DNA from: Kangiellaceae bacterium
Lineage (GTDB): Bacteria > Pseudomonadota > Gammaproteobacteria > Enterobacterales > Kangiellaceae
Length of the DNA stretch: 35,316 nt
Direction of reading: 5' to 3'
Assembly (NCBI GenBank): GCA_019090895.1
Contig: JAHRVB010000130.1
Span: forward strand, 1-35,316
The notes under the pieces were generated by a model that saw only the letters and a list, made by a program, of their open reading frames with translations, was not told the origin of the DNA and did not search any database. Numbering within the stretch: the stretch's first letter is position 1; every line of letters starts with the position of its first letter. Positions 17,380-26,339 of the stretch are shown here, one piece after another. Both the position numbers and the translations under genes were made by a program.

Positions 17380-19458
17380 ATGAATCGACTTACCATCCGT
17401 AAAATAAAACTGCTAGCTTTAGTAGCAAATATATCATTACTCAGCTTTGCTAACGCAAGCTATGCCCTCAGCCCTAAACACGTAGCAGTTCCTCCAGAAC
17501 AAGTTGAAAAGCAGCGACTTCAGCAGCCTAGTCAAAAGGGGGTTTTCAGCCACTCAACAATGCTACCAATTCAGTTTAAAGAGGAAAGAAATAGCGCTGG
17601 TAACAAAATTATCCAACACTCAATTTACTTAGATGGCACAGAAAGTAGCCCACTAGTTCTATTGGGTCCTGCCGTTGGAAACTGGCAACTTTCGATTTCC
17701 AATGCACAGGGTCACGAAATTCTAAATGAACGAAACACCTCAGGGCAAATAATCACTCAGGACTTTAGTATCGGTGGTCGACAATTTAATGGTAGGCAGC
17801 TCCAATTACCAACCGCTTCTTATGGAAAATACGAAGTCACCATTTCACGTGAATCCACTAATAAGTCAAGTTCAAATGAAAAAACAGGTGTTGCAGCTGA
17901 AGGTTTTCTTTTATATAAAGGCGATCCACAATACAAGGTCTACTCACACCTTGATAGCAATTTAACCGTGCAGAATAAGTCGCTCAATATTGTCGCTTAT
18001 TTGGTCCATTCAAATAATGAAACTTCACCAAGAAATGCCTTGGTCGAATTACCCCCCATCAACACTGGTATCAGTTCTGCAACCGTGACAATCACTTCTC
18101 CGACTAATCAACAAAGAATTCTTCGTCTCAGTGATAACGGCCTTAATGGAGACGCACTCGCTGGCGATGGAAAGTTCTCAGTAAAAATTCCAACAAGAGA
18201 AGTGGGTGTTTATACTAGCCAAATCCAAATAAACGGGGTACGGCCTGACGGAATCGAATTTTCTCGAACAGTTACCGATCTATATCCAATCGAAGCTCAA
18301 TCGTACAAACTCAAAAATGCGCCAGCAACAATAAAACTTGGTGCCGGTTCAACCGCGAGTTTATCTGTTCCAGTAAAAAGGGTTGCAGACGCAGGCAACG
18401 TCTATTTGGCTGGTGAATTATGGGGTACCAATCCAGAAGGTGAACGAGCGCCCGCAGCATGGATTGGGGGAGTGGTTTCCAGCACCAATGTGCTCAACCA
18501 CGGGCAGCCGGAATATGAAAGTTCTGAGCTAACAATTGGCTTTGACACTCGCTGGATAACAAGGCAACAGTTACGAGCACCGTTTATGCTTAAGTCAGTG
18601 CGGCTCCAATCCGTCAATAACCATGTGCCTATTTCACAACTCAAACGTATACCCATACAACTAAGCAGTGATGATCGACTTTCTCTTGGTCAACAATCCA
18701 AACAATCATTAATGGCTACAACTCTAAATGCTTCGATAACAAATGAGATGCTGATGGGATACGTACCAGTGGACATGGCCGCTAAGCCGAACTCTACAAA
18801 TAATCCTAAATTATTATTGGTACATGGATATTGTGCCTCTGGTGCCAGTTGGAATACGAATAGTTTCAGTAACTCAGCATTGTTTCAGGACTATGATCAA
18901 AGTCGTTCACATGAAGAATTTGCACAGCTTATAATAAACTTTGGTGCTCCCTATTCTTCATATGGAGTCGTCGCTCATAGCCAAGGAGGCGCAGCAGCGC
19001 TGCATTTATATAGTCGATACTGGAGTGGACTAGACTACTCAACTGGAGGAACATTAATCCAATCAGTAGGTACGCCATACCAAGGTACCGCTCTCGCTGG
19101 AAACCTAGCCGCACTCGGTAGTGTCTTTGGTATTGGTTGTGGAACAAATACCGACCTGACCTACAGTGGAGCATCGAATTGGCTAAGTACCATCCCTAGT
19201 TGGGCTCGATCAGAGGTCGACTATTACACCACATCATTCAATACTAAGTGGTGGCGTTACGATTACTGCCATTTAGCCACGGATCTCTTCTTAGATGATC
19301 CAGAAGATGGCACAACGGAAAAATGGTCTGGACAACTCTCTGGTGCCGTGAACATGGGACATAAAAAAGGCTGGTGCCACACGACTGGCATGCGCGATCC
19401 CGCTCAATATAATGACAGTAGCCGCAATTCATCCATGAATTCCCGAGCGGCTAGGTAG
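17380..19458 (+). CDS. Secreted alpha/beta hydrolase, lipase-like
   Basis: The 692-residue product has a Sec signal peptide with likely cleavage after ASYA (near residue 29). A beta-rich N-terminal region of about 430 residues includes an Ig-like stretch (DNGLNGDALAGDGKFSVKIP near 249-268). The C-terminal alpha/beta hydrolase domain shows the oxyanion-hole motif VHGYC (481-485) and the nucleophile elbow AHSQGG with Ser 534. A late GHKKGWCH segment holds a candidate catalytic His at 661 or 667. Several Cys in the hydrolase domain suggest disulfides. From memory, some bacterial proteins of this layout are named after Dictyostelium conditioned medium factor; that link is unproved here. Lipid or ester hydrolysis outside the cell is the best guess. 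Confidence 0.75.
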   Translation: MNRLTIRKIKLLALVANISLLSFANASYALSPKHVAVPPEQVEKQRLQQPSQKGVFSHSTMLPIQFKEERNSAGNKIIQHSIYLDGTESSPLVLLGPAVGNWQLSISNAQGHEILNERNTSGQIITQDFSIGGRQFNGRQLQLPTASYGKYEVTISRESTNKSSSNEKTGVAAEGFLLYKGDPQYKVYSHLDSNLTVQNKSLNIVAYLVHSNNETSPRNALVELPPINTGISSATVTITSPTNQQRILRLSDNGLNGDALAGDGKFSVKIPTREVGVYTSQIQINGVRPDGIEFSRTVTDLYPIEAQSYKLKNAPATIKLGAGSTASLSVPVKRVADAGNVYLAGELWGTNPEGERAPAAWIGGVVSSTNVLNHGQPEYESSELTIGFDTRWITRQQLRAPFMLKSVRLQSVNNHVPISQLKRIPIQLSSDDRLSLGQQSKQSLMATTLNASITNEMLMGYVPVDMAAKPNSTNNPKLLLVHGYCASGASWNTNSFSNSALFQDYDQSRSHEEFAQLIINFGAPYSSYGVVAHSQGGAAALHLYSRYWSGLDYSTGGTLIQSVGTPYQGTALAGNLAALGSVFGIGCGTNTDLTYSGASNWLSTIPSWARSEVDYYTTSFNTKWWRYDYCHLATDLFLDDPEDGTTEKWSGQLSGAVNMGHKKGWCHTTGMRDPAQYNDSSRNSSMNSRAAR

Positions 19459-19487
19459 AGCAATCAGTTCAAAGCAATAATCCAACG

Positions 19488-19541
19488 CGAAATAATACAC
19501 CAATCAAACTAAACGATGTTTAGATTGATTGGTTTATTTCG
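19488..19541. terminator. Long bidirectional terminator-like hairpin
   Basis: CGAAATAA (19488-19495) pairs with TTATTTCG (19534-19541). ACCAATCAA (19499-19507) pairs with TTGATTGGT (19525-19533), and CTAAAC (19509-19514) pairs with GTTTAG (19518-19523) with a 3-nt loop. The inner hairpin is followed by TTTATTTC, an acceptable U-tract on the plus strand; the mirror side also gives a U-rich tail. It lies 30 bp after the hydrolase stop. Confidence 0.65.
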
Positions 19542-19619
19542 ATAGTAGAGATTATGTATCAATAGTCTTTCAAAACTATGAAAATATCGCTTAGCCTTAT
19601 AAATTTAGGGTGTAATAAT

Positions 19620-19653
19620 TGGGGCAGAACCGCTACAATTCATGTTAGCCCCA
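19620..19653 (+). promoter_or_regulatory. Hairpin in the metK upstream region
   Basis: TGGGGC (19620-19625) pairs with GCCCCA (19648-19653), with an inner AAC/GTT pairing possible. It lies about 70 nt before the metK ATG. It could be a leader structure or operator. I see no MetJ-type AGACGTCT repeats and no SAM riboswitch consensus here. Confidence 0.3.
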
Positions 19654-19720
19654 GTAACAAATCAATTATTGTGAAAACGACTGATTTTTCAGTGTGTTAA
19701 AAGAAATAGGATTAGCAAAA

Positions 19721-20881
19721 ATGGCTGAATATACTACGTTTACATCCGAATCAGTCTCGGAAGGACACCCGGATAAAATAGCAGATCAAATATCCGATGC
19801 TGTATTAGACGCGATCCTAGAGCAAGATAACAGCGCTCGTGTTGCGGTTGAAACAATGGTTAAGACCGGTATGGCCATAATCGCTGGTGAAGTTACCACA
19901 TCCGCTTGGGTCGACTTGGAAGAGATCGTTCGGTCAACTATTTGCGATATTGGCTACACCAGTTCAGAAATGGGTTTTGATGGACAAACGTGTGCGGTGA
20001 TCAACGCCATCGGTAAACAATCACCCGATATCAACCAAGGGGTTGACCGCTCAATTAAAGAGGAACAGGGTGCAGGAGATCAGGGACTCATGTTTGGTTA
20101 TGCAACCAATGAAACATCTGTTCTTATGCCTGCAGCAATCGATTGGTCTCATCAATTGGTCGCTAAACAGGCAGAAGTGAGAAAAAGCGGCGCTGTATCA
20201 TGGCTACGTCCCGACGCAAAAAGCCAAATTACCCTTCGATATGAAAATGGAAAGCCTGCAGCGATTGATGCCGTCGTACTCTCTACTCAACATCACCCGG
20301 ATGTGAGTCAGGCCGATCTACAAGAGGCCGTTCGTGAGTTAATTATTAAGCCGATACTACCCGCCGAATTAATTCATGCAGACACCAAGTTCCATATCAA
20401 TCCAACAGGAATTTTTGTAATTGGTGGACCAGTAGGTGATTGTGGATTAACAGGACGAAAAATTATTGTCGATACCTATGGTGGCGCCGCTCATCATGGT
20501 GGAGGTGCTTTTTCTGGAAAAGATCCTTCCAAAGTCGATCGCTCTGCAGCCTATGCAGGTCGTTATGTGGCAAAGAATATTGTTGCCGCGGGACTCGCTG
20601 ATCGATGTGAAATACAAATATCTTATGCCATAGGTGTCGCCGAGCCAACAAGTATCAGCCTGAATACCTTTGGTACTGCCAAGGTTTCTGAAGCGAAATT
20701 GGAACAACTCATTAAACAGCATTTCAACCTCACCCCATATGGTCTTATTAAAATGCTTGATCTCATTCGTCCAATCTACAAGAAAACAGCTGCTTATGGG
20801 CATTTTGGCCGAGAAGATAAAGACTTTACCTGGGAAAATACCGACAAAGCTGCGGCACTAAGAGCTGATGCTGGTCTATAA
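19721..20881 (+). CDS. metK: S-adenosylmethionine synthetase
   Basis: MetK makes S-adenosylmethionine from methionine and ATP in the cytoplasm. The 386-residue product starts [19 protein letters not shown], which carries the ATP-binding segment. GFDGQTCAV (about 87-95), DQGLMFGYA (about 121-129), [17 protein letters not shown] and the P-loop-like [16 protein letters not shown] complete the family signature. ATG 19721 was chosen over an upstream GTG (19694) because it gives the canonical N-terminus and AGGA lies just upstream. ahcY, the next step of the methyl cycle, follows behind a SAH riboswitch. Confidence 0.98.
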   Translation: MAEYTTFTSESVSEGHPDKIADQISDAVLDAILEQDNSARVAVETMVKTGMAIIAGEVTTSAWVDLEEIVRSTICDIGYTSSEMGFDGQTCAVINAIGKQSPDINQGVDRSIKEEQGAGDQGLMFGYATNETSVLMPAAIDWSHQLVAKQAEVRKSGAVSWLRPDAKSQITLRYENGKPAAIDAVVLSTQHHPDVSQADLQEAVRELIIKPILPAELIHADTKFHINPTGIFVIGGPVGDCGLTGRKIIVDTYGGAAHHGGGAFSGKDPSKVDRSAAYAGRYVAKNIVAAGLADRCEIQISYAIGVAEPTSISLNTFGTAKVSEAKLEQLIKQHFNLTPYGLIKMLDLIRPIYKKTAAYGHFGREDKDFTWENTDKAAALRADAGL

Positions 20882-20935
20882 TTAACCAATTAGAAAATAA
20901 GCTCATCTAACTCTTTTTCAATTTTATTTACGACG

Positions 20936-21010
20936 TCAATTGAGGGGCGCTGCAGCAGGTCGTTATTCCTGTCACGCTCAATTGATTCACTCATTTATTG
21001 AAGGGCGCTC
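20936..21010 (+). promoter_or_regulatory. S-adenosylhomocysteine (SAH) riboswitch aptamer
   Basis: P1 is a perfect 9-bp stem: TCAATTGAG (20936-20944) with CTCAATTGA (20977-20985). P2 closes with CAGG (20956-20959) and CCTG (20968-20971). The conserved core GAGGGGCGCTGC follows the P1 5' strand. The pseudoknot P4 can form between GGGCGCT (20945-20951) and GGCGCTC (21004-21010), with two G-U pairs. These elements match the SAH riboswitch consensus as I know it, and the location right before ahcY is its usual place. Binding of SAH should turn ahcY on, so the toxic by-product of methylation is removed. Confidence 0.88.
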
Positions 21011-21037
21011 ATTCTAACCTTAAATCTTAGAATGGAG
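21008..21037 (+). promoter_or_regulatory. SAH riboswitch expression platform (SD-sequestering hairpin)
   Basis: CTCATTCTAA (21008-21017) can pair with TTAGAATGGAG (21027-21037) with one bulged G, hiding the Shine-Dalgarno GGAG (21034-21037) of ahcY. The first three bases, CTC, are also the end of pseudoknot strand P4, so the two structures exclude each other. Ligand binding should free the ribosome site: a translational on-switch. Confidence 0.7.
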
Positions 21038-21044
21038 ACTACCT

Positions 21045-22466
21045 ATGTCTGATACAACAACCACTTTCGACTGTGACGGCGATTATTTTGTACGCGATTT
21101 ATCTTTAGCCACGTGGGGCCGAAAAGAAATTGCTATTGCTGAAACTGAAATGCCCGGCTTAATGGCCATGCGAAAAGAGTTTGGTGACTCGAAACCATTA
21201 ACAGGTGCTCGTATTGCAGGTTCACTGCATATGACCATACAAACAGCAGTACTTATGGAAACACTCATTGCATTAGGCGCTGAGGTTCGATGGGTTTCTT
21301 GTAACATCTACTCAACTCAAGATCATGCAGCAGCCGCGATGGTTGAAGCCGGGATTCCTGTTTTTGCCTACAAAGGCGAATCACTGAAAGAATACTGGGA
21401 TTTTACTCATCGTATTTTAGACTGGGGTAATGGCGAAGTTGCGAACATGATACTAGATGACGGTGGCGATGCGACTATGGCAGTTGTTCTCGGACTTAAA
21501 GCTGCAAAGGATATTAGTGTCTTAGATAATCCAGGCAGTGAAGAAGAAATCGAAATGTTTAATGCAATTAAAATCCAGCTGGAAAAAGATGCTTCACTGT
21601 ATCAACGTCTAACAGATTCGATTCAAGGGGTAACGGAAGAAACAACAACTGGGGTAAAACGACTTTATCAAATGCAGCAAGAAGGTGCTTTACCTTTCTC
21701 AGCCATTAACGTTAATGATTCGGTAACCAAATCTAAATTCGATAATCTCTATGGTTGTCGAGAGTCCCTACTTGATGGAATCAAGCGAGCTACCGATGTC
21801 ATGATTGCAGGTAAAGTCGCGCTGGTTTGTGGTTATGGCGATGTTGGAAAAGGTTGCGCACAATCGTTAAGAGGCCAAGGCGCGACAGTGATGATCACCG
21901 AAATAGATCCAATTTGTGCACTTCAAGCAGCAATGGAAGGATACCGTGTAGTTACAACCGGTGATGTTTGCCACGATGTTGATATTTTTGTCACTACCAC
22001 AGGCAACTACGACATCATCACTGAAGCACACATGCTTAAAATGAAAGACCAAGCAATCGTCTGTAATATTGGCCATTTTGATAACGAAATTCAAATTGCA
22101 GCGATGCAAAAGTACCAATGGGATAATATAAAGCCACAAGTTGACCATATCTTGCTTCCTAACGGAAATAAGATCATCATGTTGGCCGAAGGTCGGTTAG
22201 TAAATTTAGGTTGTGCTACGGGCCATCCGAGTTTTGTAATGTCTAATTCATTCACCAACCAAACATTGGCACAGATAGAACTTTGGAAAAACGGCGAACA
22301 GTATGGCAATGAAGTCTACGTATTACCAAAGCATTTGGATGAAAAAGTGGCTCGTTTACATTTGCAAAAAATCGGTGCCAAGTTAACCGTATTATCCAAA
22401 GATCAAGCTGACTATATTGGTGTCGAAGTCGATGGTCCTTATAAGCCTGATCACTATCGCTATTAA
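21045..22466 (+). CDS. ahcY: Adenosylhomocysteinase (SAH hydrolase)
   Basis: AhcY splits S-adenosylhomocysteine to adenosine and homocysteine with a bound NAD, completing the activated methyl cycle. The 473-residue length fits bacterial AhcY with the usual insertion. Seen motifs: [13 protein letters not shown] near 85-97, the NAD-binding [10 protein letters not shown] near 263-272, the NIGHFDNEI segment, and the C-terminal KPDHYRY. GGAG lies 8 nt before the ATG and is inside the riboswitch platform. It is 163 bp after metK, and rsmE follows 143 bp later. Confidence 0.98.
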   Translation: MSDTTTTFDCDGDYFVRDLSLATWGRKEIAIAETEMPGLMAMRKEFGDSKPLTGARIAGSLHMTIQTAVLMETLIALGAEVRWVSCNIYSTQDHAAAAMVEAGIPVFAYKGESLKEYWDFTHRILDWGNGEVANMILDDGGDATMAVVLGLKAAKDISVLDNPGSEEEIEMFNAIKIQLEKDASLYQRLTDSIQGVTEETTTGVKRLYQMQQEGALPFSAINVNDSVTKSKFDNLYGCRESLLDGIKRATDVMIAGKVALVCGYGDVGKGCAQSLRGQGATVMITEIDPICALQAAMEGYRVVTTGDVCHDVDIFVTTTGNYDIITEAHMLKMKDQAIVCNIGHFDNEIQIAAMQKYQWDNIKPQVDHILLPNGNKIIMLAEGRLVNLGCATGHPSFVMSNSFTNQTLAQIELWKNGEQYGNEVYVLPKHLDEKVARLHLQKIGAKLTVLSKDQADYIGVEVDGPYKPDHYRY

Positions 22467-22499
22467 TCTGTGGTAGCCTCTGTGCGTTAAGGCAATATA

Positions 22500-22551
22500 T
22501 AACCCAGATATTCTTCAGTCCTACTATTTTTGGATTGAGTTATCTGGGTTA
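22500..22551. terminator. Inverted repeat after ahcY
   Basis: TAACCCAGATA (22500-22510) pairs perfectly with TATCTGGGTTA (22541-22551), and inside it CAGTCC (22516-22521) pairs with GGATTG (22532-22537, one G-U). It lies 34 bp after the ahcY stop. No T-run follows the stem, so it may be a weak or Rho-assisted terminator, or a processing site. Confidence 0.45.
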
Positions 22552-22609
22552 AATTAATCATTTGTAACCGTTCCTTTTCTTAATCCAAATTTCTTTTCGA
22601 GACCCTATC

Positions 22610-23329
22610 ATGAGAAGCCACCGTTTTTTCACAGACCTTGCTCTCCTTGAAGACACTCTCTTTTATCTACCTGCCGAAGCTGCACACCATTGTTCTCAAG
22701 TTTTACGTTATAAAGTCGGCGACTTACTGACCGTATTTAACGGTGATGGATTTAATTATCCAGCGACGATAGTTTCGATTGAGAGAAAGCGTTGTCAGAT
22801 AAAAACAACAAAGAAGCTATTTTCAGAAAATGAATCTCCCCTATCAATACATCTTTTTCAAGGCATTGCTCGTGGCGATAAAATGGATCTTATTATTCAA
22901 AAAGCAGTTGAATTAGGAGTCTACGAAATCACTCCAATTTTTACCGAACGCTGCAATGTTAAGCTTGACCCAAAACGATTAGAAAAGAAAATATTACACT
23001 GGAAAAAGACCATCATTAGTGCCTGTGAACAATCAGGCAGAGCCAAAGTGCCACAACTAAACCCGGCGATTCAGCTAGACCAATTGACCAGTGTCGAACA
23101 ACCAACAATATATCTCGAACCAAAAGCTACTCAATCAATTGATAGCCTTGATATAGAAAAAACCATTGGTATTATTATTGGTCCAGAAGGTGGTTTTTCA
23201 GATAAAGATCTCGCTCATGCAGAAATGCTCAAACTTATTGGTGTTCAATTTGGGCCTAGAATACTTAGGACAGAAACCGCGGGATTAGCTGCGATCGCTA
23301 TTCTACAAAATCGGTTTGGTGATTTTTAA
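22610..23329 (+). CDS. rsmE: 16S rRNA m3U1498 methyltransferase
   Basis: RsmE methylates N3 of U1498 in 16S rRNA using S-adenosylmethionine. The 239-residue product has the PUA-like N-terminal domain (MRSHRFFTD, then HHCSQVLRYKVGD near 26-38). The SPOUT catalytic domain shows FQGIARGDKMDLIIQKAVELG near 83-103 and the knot motifs IGPEGGFSDKD near 193-203 and LGPRILRTETA-like FGPRILRTETA near 216-226. It converges on the EAL gene with a 27-bp gap. In E. coli rsmE also lies in the metK neighbourhood. Confidence 0.95.
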   Translation: MRSHRFFTDLALLEDTLFYLPAEAAHHCSQVLRYKVGDLLTVFNGDGFNYPATIVSIERKRCQIKTTKKLFSENESPLSIHLFQGIARGDKMDLIIQKAVELGVYEITPIFTERCNVKLDPKRLEKKILHWKKTIISACEQSGRAKVPQLNPAIQLDQLTSVEQPTIYLEPKATQSIDSLDIEKTIGIIIGPEGGFSDKDLAHAEMLKLIGVQFGPRILRTETAGLAAIAILQNRFGDF

Positions 23330-23356
23330 GGTTTTGTCGCCACCACGAACAGCCGG

Positions 23357-25705
23357 CTATTCGAATGACAAAATATCGGATGGTAACTTGAGCAGTTCTT
23401 CCACAGGCATTGGTCTATAGAAATAAAACCCTTGAATAAAATCCACCTCGAGTTCTTCTAAATAATCCAACTGTTCTTTAGATTCTACGCCCTCTGCAAC
23501 AATTCTTAGCCCTAACTTGTGCGCTAATGAAATAATATGCTCGACCACAAATCCTGAGCGTTTGTCCTGCGGTATTTTTTTTACAAACGAATAATCTAGC
23601 TTAACAATATTCACGGGCAAGTTTTGAATATAAGAAAGCGAGGAATAACCGGTACCAAAATCATCTAGCGAAACATGAAATCCGGCTTTTTGCAGATCTT
23701 TGCTTATGTTAATTGCAGTATCTAAATCTTCTAGCATAGAACTTTCCGTTAGTTCAAATTCAACATGACTGGGTTCAACATTGAAACGCTTACATTTTGT
23801 TAACAAGTACTCGACTAACGACGCTCTATTAAATTGCATAGACGATAAATTAATAGAGACTCGAAAACCTTCTAAATACCCAAAATGATGGATAATTTGT
23901 TCAATATTGACAAATATTTTCTCTATAATGGAGTCTTCCAACAATTCCATCAGTTCGGGGAAATTTTCAACTTCCGCAAGAAAATGCTGTGGCGTTAGAA
24001 GACCTTTTTGCGGATGCTGCCAACGCATTAACGCCTCGATGCCTTCAATTCTTGACCGCGAACTATTTATCTTGGGCTGGTAGAATACGATAAACTGGTC
24101 ATACACGATCGCTTGCCTTACTTGCCGATATAACTCCTCCCTTTTCTCTATGTTTTCAGCAATTAGTTTGCTAAAAAATACTAACAAGGGCGCGTTTAGA
24201 GACTTAGCATGTTGCAAGGCTAGTTCGGCACGAGTGGTCAAGGTTGAGTTATCAAGCTCAAAATCGAGTTCGATTCCACCACTATGAAAGCTAATATTAT
24301 TCAGCACCATATGAACAGTATCCACTATTTGATTAATTCGAGATTCAAATTGTCTTCGGCTACCAGCGTTACCCACCAGCGCAAATTTTCCGCCATACAA
24401 GCTGTAACACAGATCGCGAGAATCGGCGTGCTCCTCAATTAGCTTTGCTACTTTGTTAATGAGCAAATCCGCTTTCTGAAACCCCTGTGACTTATTGATT
24501 TTTTGTAAATTTGCGATATCGATAATGGCCATAAACAAATTTTTTCGTTGTTTGGCTCTGCACTGTTCAAAATAGATCATCATCCCAGAGCGATTTGCCA
24601 ATCCTGTCAGAATATCTTTAAAAGCGACTTCATCGAGATTCGATATCGCCTTGTTCAATCTAAAACGAAGGGTTCTATTCCACAGATATAACACAATAAT
24701 AAAAATGACGGCGAAGCCCGCAATAAAGAGATATTGTCGATAGAGACGCTTATCCTGATAGAACTCATCATAAATATAGCTTTGAGAGAATCGAGCTTGC
24801 CCACCGCTAAATTCGTTAAAGGTATCAAACATCGCCGCCCAACGATCAGCGCTTGTATTTCCAATCGGGATATTCACTCGGTCAATTAATAGACTTGTTT
24901 TATCGGCTTCGTAGCGTTGATGTGATTGATTATAGGGTGAGGGGTTTTGAGTGGGTAACTCAAGAATATATTCAATTAATTCATCCGAATGGTCAATTGC
25001 GTAGTTCCACCCTCTGATCACGGCTCGCCTAACGGCCGCCACCCGTTCCGGGTTTTTCTCCAACTCATCTCTGGTAGTGGCTAACGCATCACCATAAAAA
25101 TTCACCCCAAAATCTCGTGGAGAAAATGTGTCCACTGGAAATCCTAGCTGAATAAGCTGGAACGGTTCGTTACTGACATAACCGTACATTGCATCAACTT
25201 TTCGGTTTGCCAAATTGAGAACATCTCCGTTGTAATCAACCGTTTGATAATCGTCTGTTTTTAAACCGTTACTATTCAGCATCGCAATAATTTGACCTGC
25301 GACGCCAGCACCATCCAACATGATCTTCTTTCCGCGCAGTTGTTCCAATGTAAGAATTTCAGAACTTCTAAGCGTAATCAATACCTCCGGTGCATGTTGA
25401 AAAATTGAGGTAACAATAATGAACGGCGCACCTACCGCCAGTGAATTAACGGATTCACTGCCAACGGTTGCATATTGACTTTGGTTATTAATTAATTGGT
25501 GCTGATGATTGATATGAGGACCACCTTCGAGTAACTGAACCTCTAGATTTTCGTCTTTAAAATAACCTTGCATTTGGGCAGCGTAATAGCCTGCAAACTG
25601 GTATTTGTGATACCACTTTAATTGAATCGATATTTGTTCAGCACCACTTATAGGAATAAGCAGAATAGATGAGAAAAATATGAGTAAACACCTGAGTGTT
25701 ATCAT
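23357..25705 (-). CDS. NMT1/THI5 periplasmic sensor-GGDEF-EAL protein
   Basis: The 782-residue protein has a signal peptide (1-22), an NMT1/THI5-like substrate-binding domain (about 24-250, starting IQLKWYHKYQFAGYYAA), one transmembrane segment (326-342), a GGDEF-fold domain (about 358-515) and an EAL domain (about 525-775). The GGDEF site is reduced to YGGKF (437-441), so cyclase activity is unlikely. The EAL side keeps EAL (557-559), NLSS, ELTES (651-655), DDFGTGYSS (681-689), KLD, AEGVES (737-742) and QGF. That predicts an active c-di-GMP phosphodiesterase controlled by a periplasmic ligand. The ligand may be a thiamine-pyrimidine-like molecule, but this is inference from the domain name. 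Confidence 0.9.
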   Translation of the reverse strand: MITLRCLLIFFSSILLIPISGAEQISIQLKWYHKYQFAGYYAAQMQGYFKDENLEVQLLEGGPHINHQHQLINNQSQYATVGSESVNSLAVGAPFIIVTSIFQHAPEVLITLRSSEILTLEQLRGKKIMLDGAGVAGQIIAMLNSNGLKTDDYQTVDYNGDVLNLANRKVDAMYGYVSNEPFQLIQLGFPVDTFSPRDFGVNFYGDALATTRDELEKNPERVAAVRRAVIRGWNYAIDHSDELIEYILELPTQNPSPYNQSHQRYEADKTSLLIDRVNIPIGNTSADRWAAMFDTFNEFSGGQARFSQSYIYDEFYQDKRLYRQYLFIAGFAVIFIIVLYLWNRTLRFRLNKAISNLDEVAFKDILTGLANRSGMMIYFEQCRAKQRKNLFMAIIDIANLQKINKSQGFQKADLLINKVAKLIEEHADSRDLCYSLYGGKFALVGNAGSRRQFESRINQIVDTVHMVLNNISFHSGGIELDFELDNSTLTTRAELALQHAKSLNAPLLVFFSKLIAENIEKREELYRQVRQAIVYDQFIVFYQPKINSSRSRIEGIEALMRWQHPQKGLLTPQHFLAEVENFPELMELLEDSIIEKIFVNIEQIIHHFGYLEGFRVSINLSSMQFNRASLVEYLLTKCKRFNVEPSHVEFELTESSMLEDLDTAINISKDLQKAGFHVSLDDFGTGYSSLSYIQNLPVNIVKLDYSFVKKIPQDKRSGFVVEHIISLAHKLGLRIVAEGVESKEQLDYLEELEVDFIQGFYFYRPMPVEELLKLPSDILSFE

Positions 25706-25834
25706 GAAGAATCTACAAGTAAAAAGAATTACTCATTTAAGTATAGATAAAGATTAGTTTTATTCAATGAAGCGAAGATATTGTATCTCGCAGGTTAACC
25801 AATGAGAAAAAGTTCTCAGCCAGAGATGATAAAG

Positions 25835-26203
25835 CTATTCTTCTGCTTGCTGATCGTCCACCCACCACTGATGCATGGCGTTAAACATTGGCTGTAAATT
25901 CAATGCTCTTGGGGTGGCCGAATACTCCACTCGAGGTGGTACTTCAGGATATATTTTACGACTAACTAATCCATCGCTTTCTAAGGCTCGTAATTGATTG
26001 GTCAACATGGTTTGGGTGATACCGTTAATCATACGACGCAATTGATTGAATCGATGAGTCCCTTTAAAGATCAATATTTGCAATATGATGAGTTTCCACT
26101 TTCCACCGATCAGTTTAGCGATATCCGGCATGGGACAAAGCTCACTCTCTTCTTGCCCTGTGCCCGCCAATGATGAACGGGGTAAATTCTCTTTTTTAAT
26201 CAA
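25835..26203 (-). CDS. HxlR-family winged-helix regulator
   Basis: The 122-residue product is a MarR-like winged helix of the HxlR family: CPMPDIAKLIGGKWKLIIL (23-41), FNQLRRMINGITQTMLTNQLRALESDGL and the wing YSATPRAL. A conserved-looking Cys (C23) just before the first helix corresponds to the redox-active Cys of YodB/HypR-type members, which sense quinones and other electrophiles. It diverges from a GST gene, so a role in electrophile response is plausible. A palindrome lies in its own promoter region and may be its operator. Confidence 0.88.
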   Translation of the reverse strand: MIKKENLPRSSLAGTGQEESELCPMPDIAKLIGGKWKLIILQILIFKGTHRFNQLRRMINGITQTMLTNQLRALESDGLVSRKIYPEVPPRVEYSATPRALNLQPMFNAMHQWWVDDQQAEE

Positions 26204-26245
26204 CCATATATCCTCTTTATTTAGGCTTTCGATCTCGTCTACAGT

Positions 26246-26267
26246 ATTATATTCATACTAGGTATGA
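26246..26267 (-). promoter_or_regulatory. HxlR promoter -10 and candidate operator palindrome
   Basis: On the minus strand a perfect -10 TATAAT covers 26246-26251. Immediately upstream, TCATACTAGGTATGA (26253-26267) has 6-bp arms around TAG and fills the promoter spacer. Binding there would block the HxlR gene and could also affect the divergent GST promoter. No good -35 is visible, which suggests a regulated promoter. Confidence 0.5.
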
Positions 26268-26339
26268 TAAATCTGCCTACTTATATTTTAGTACCGCCTG
26301 TGTAAGTATACCTCGACATTCGAAACTAAGGAAAGAAAC

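Noticed and set aside
19542..19720. SAM riboswitch or MetJ box before metK
   Set aside because: I looked for the SAM-I/SAM-II cores and AGACGTCT repeats and saw neither; only a simple GGGGC/GCCCC hairpin is present.
22267..22285. Sigma-54-like TTGGCACAG sequence
   Set aside because: It lies inside ahcY and lacks a TTGC -12 element at the right spacing.
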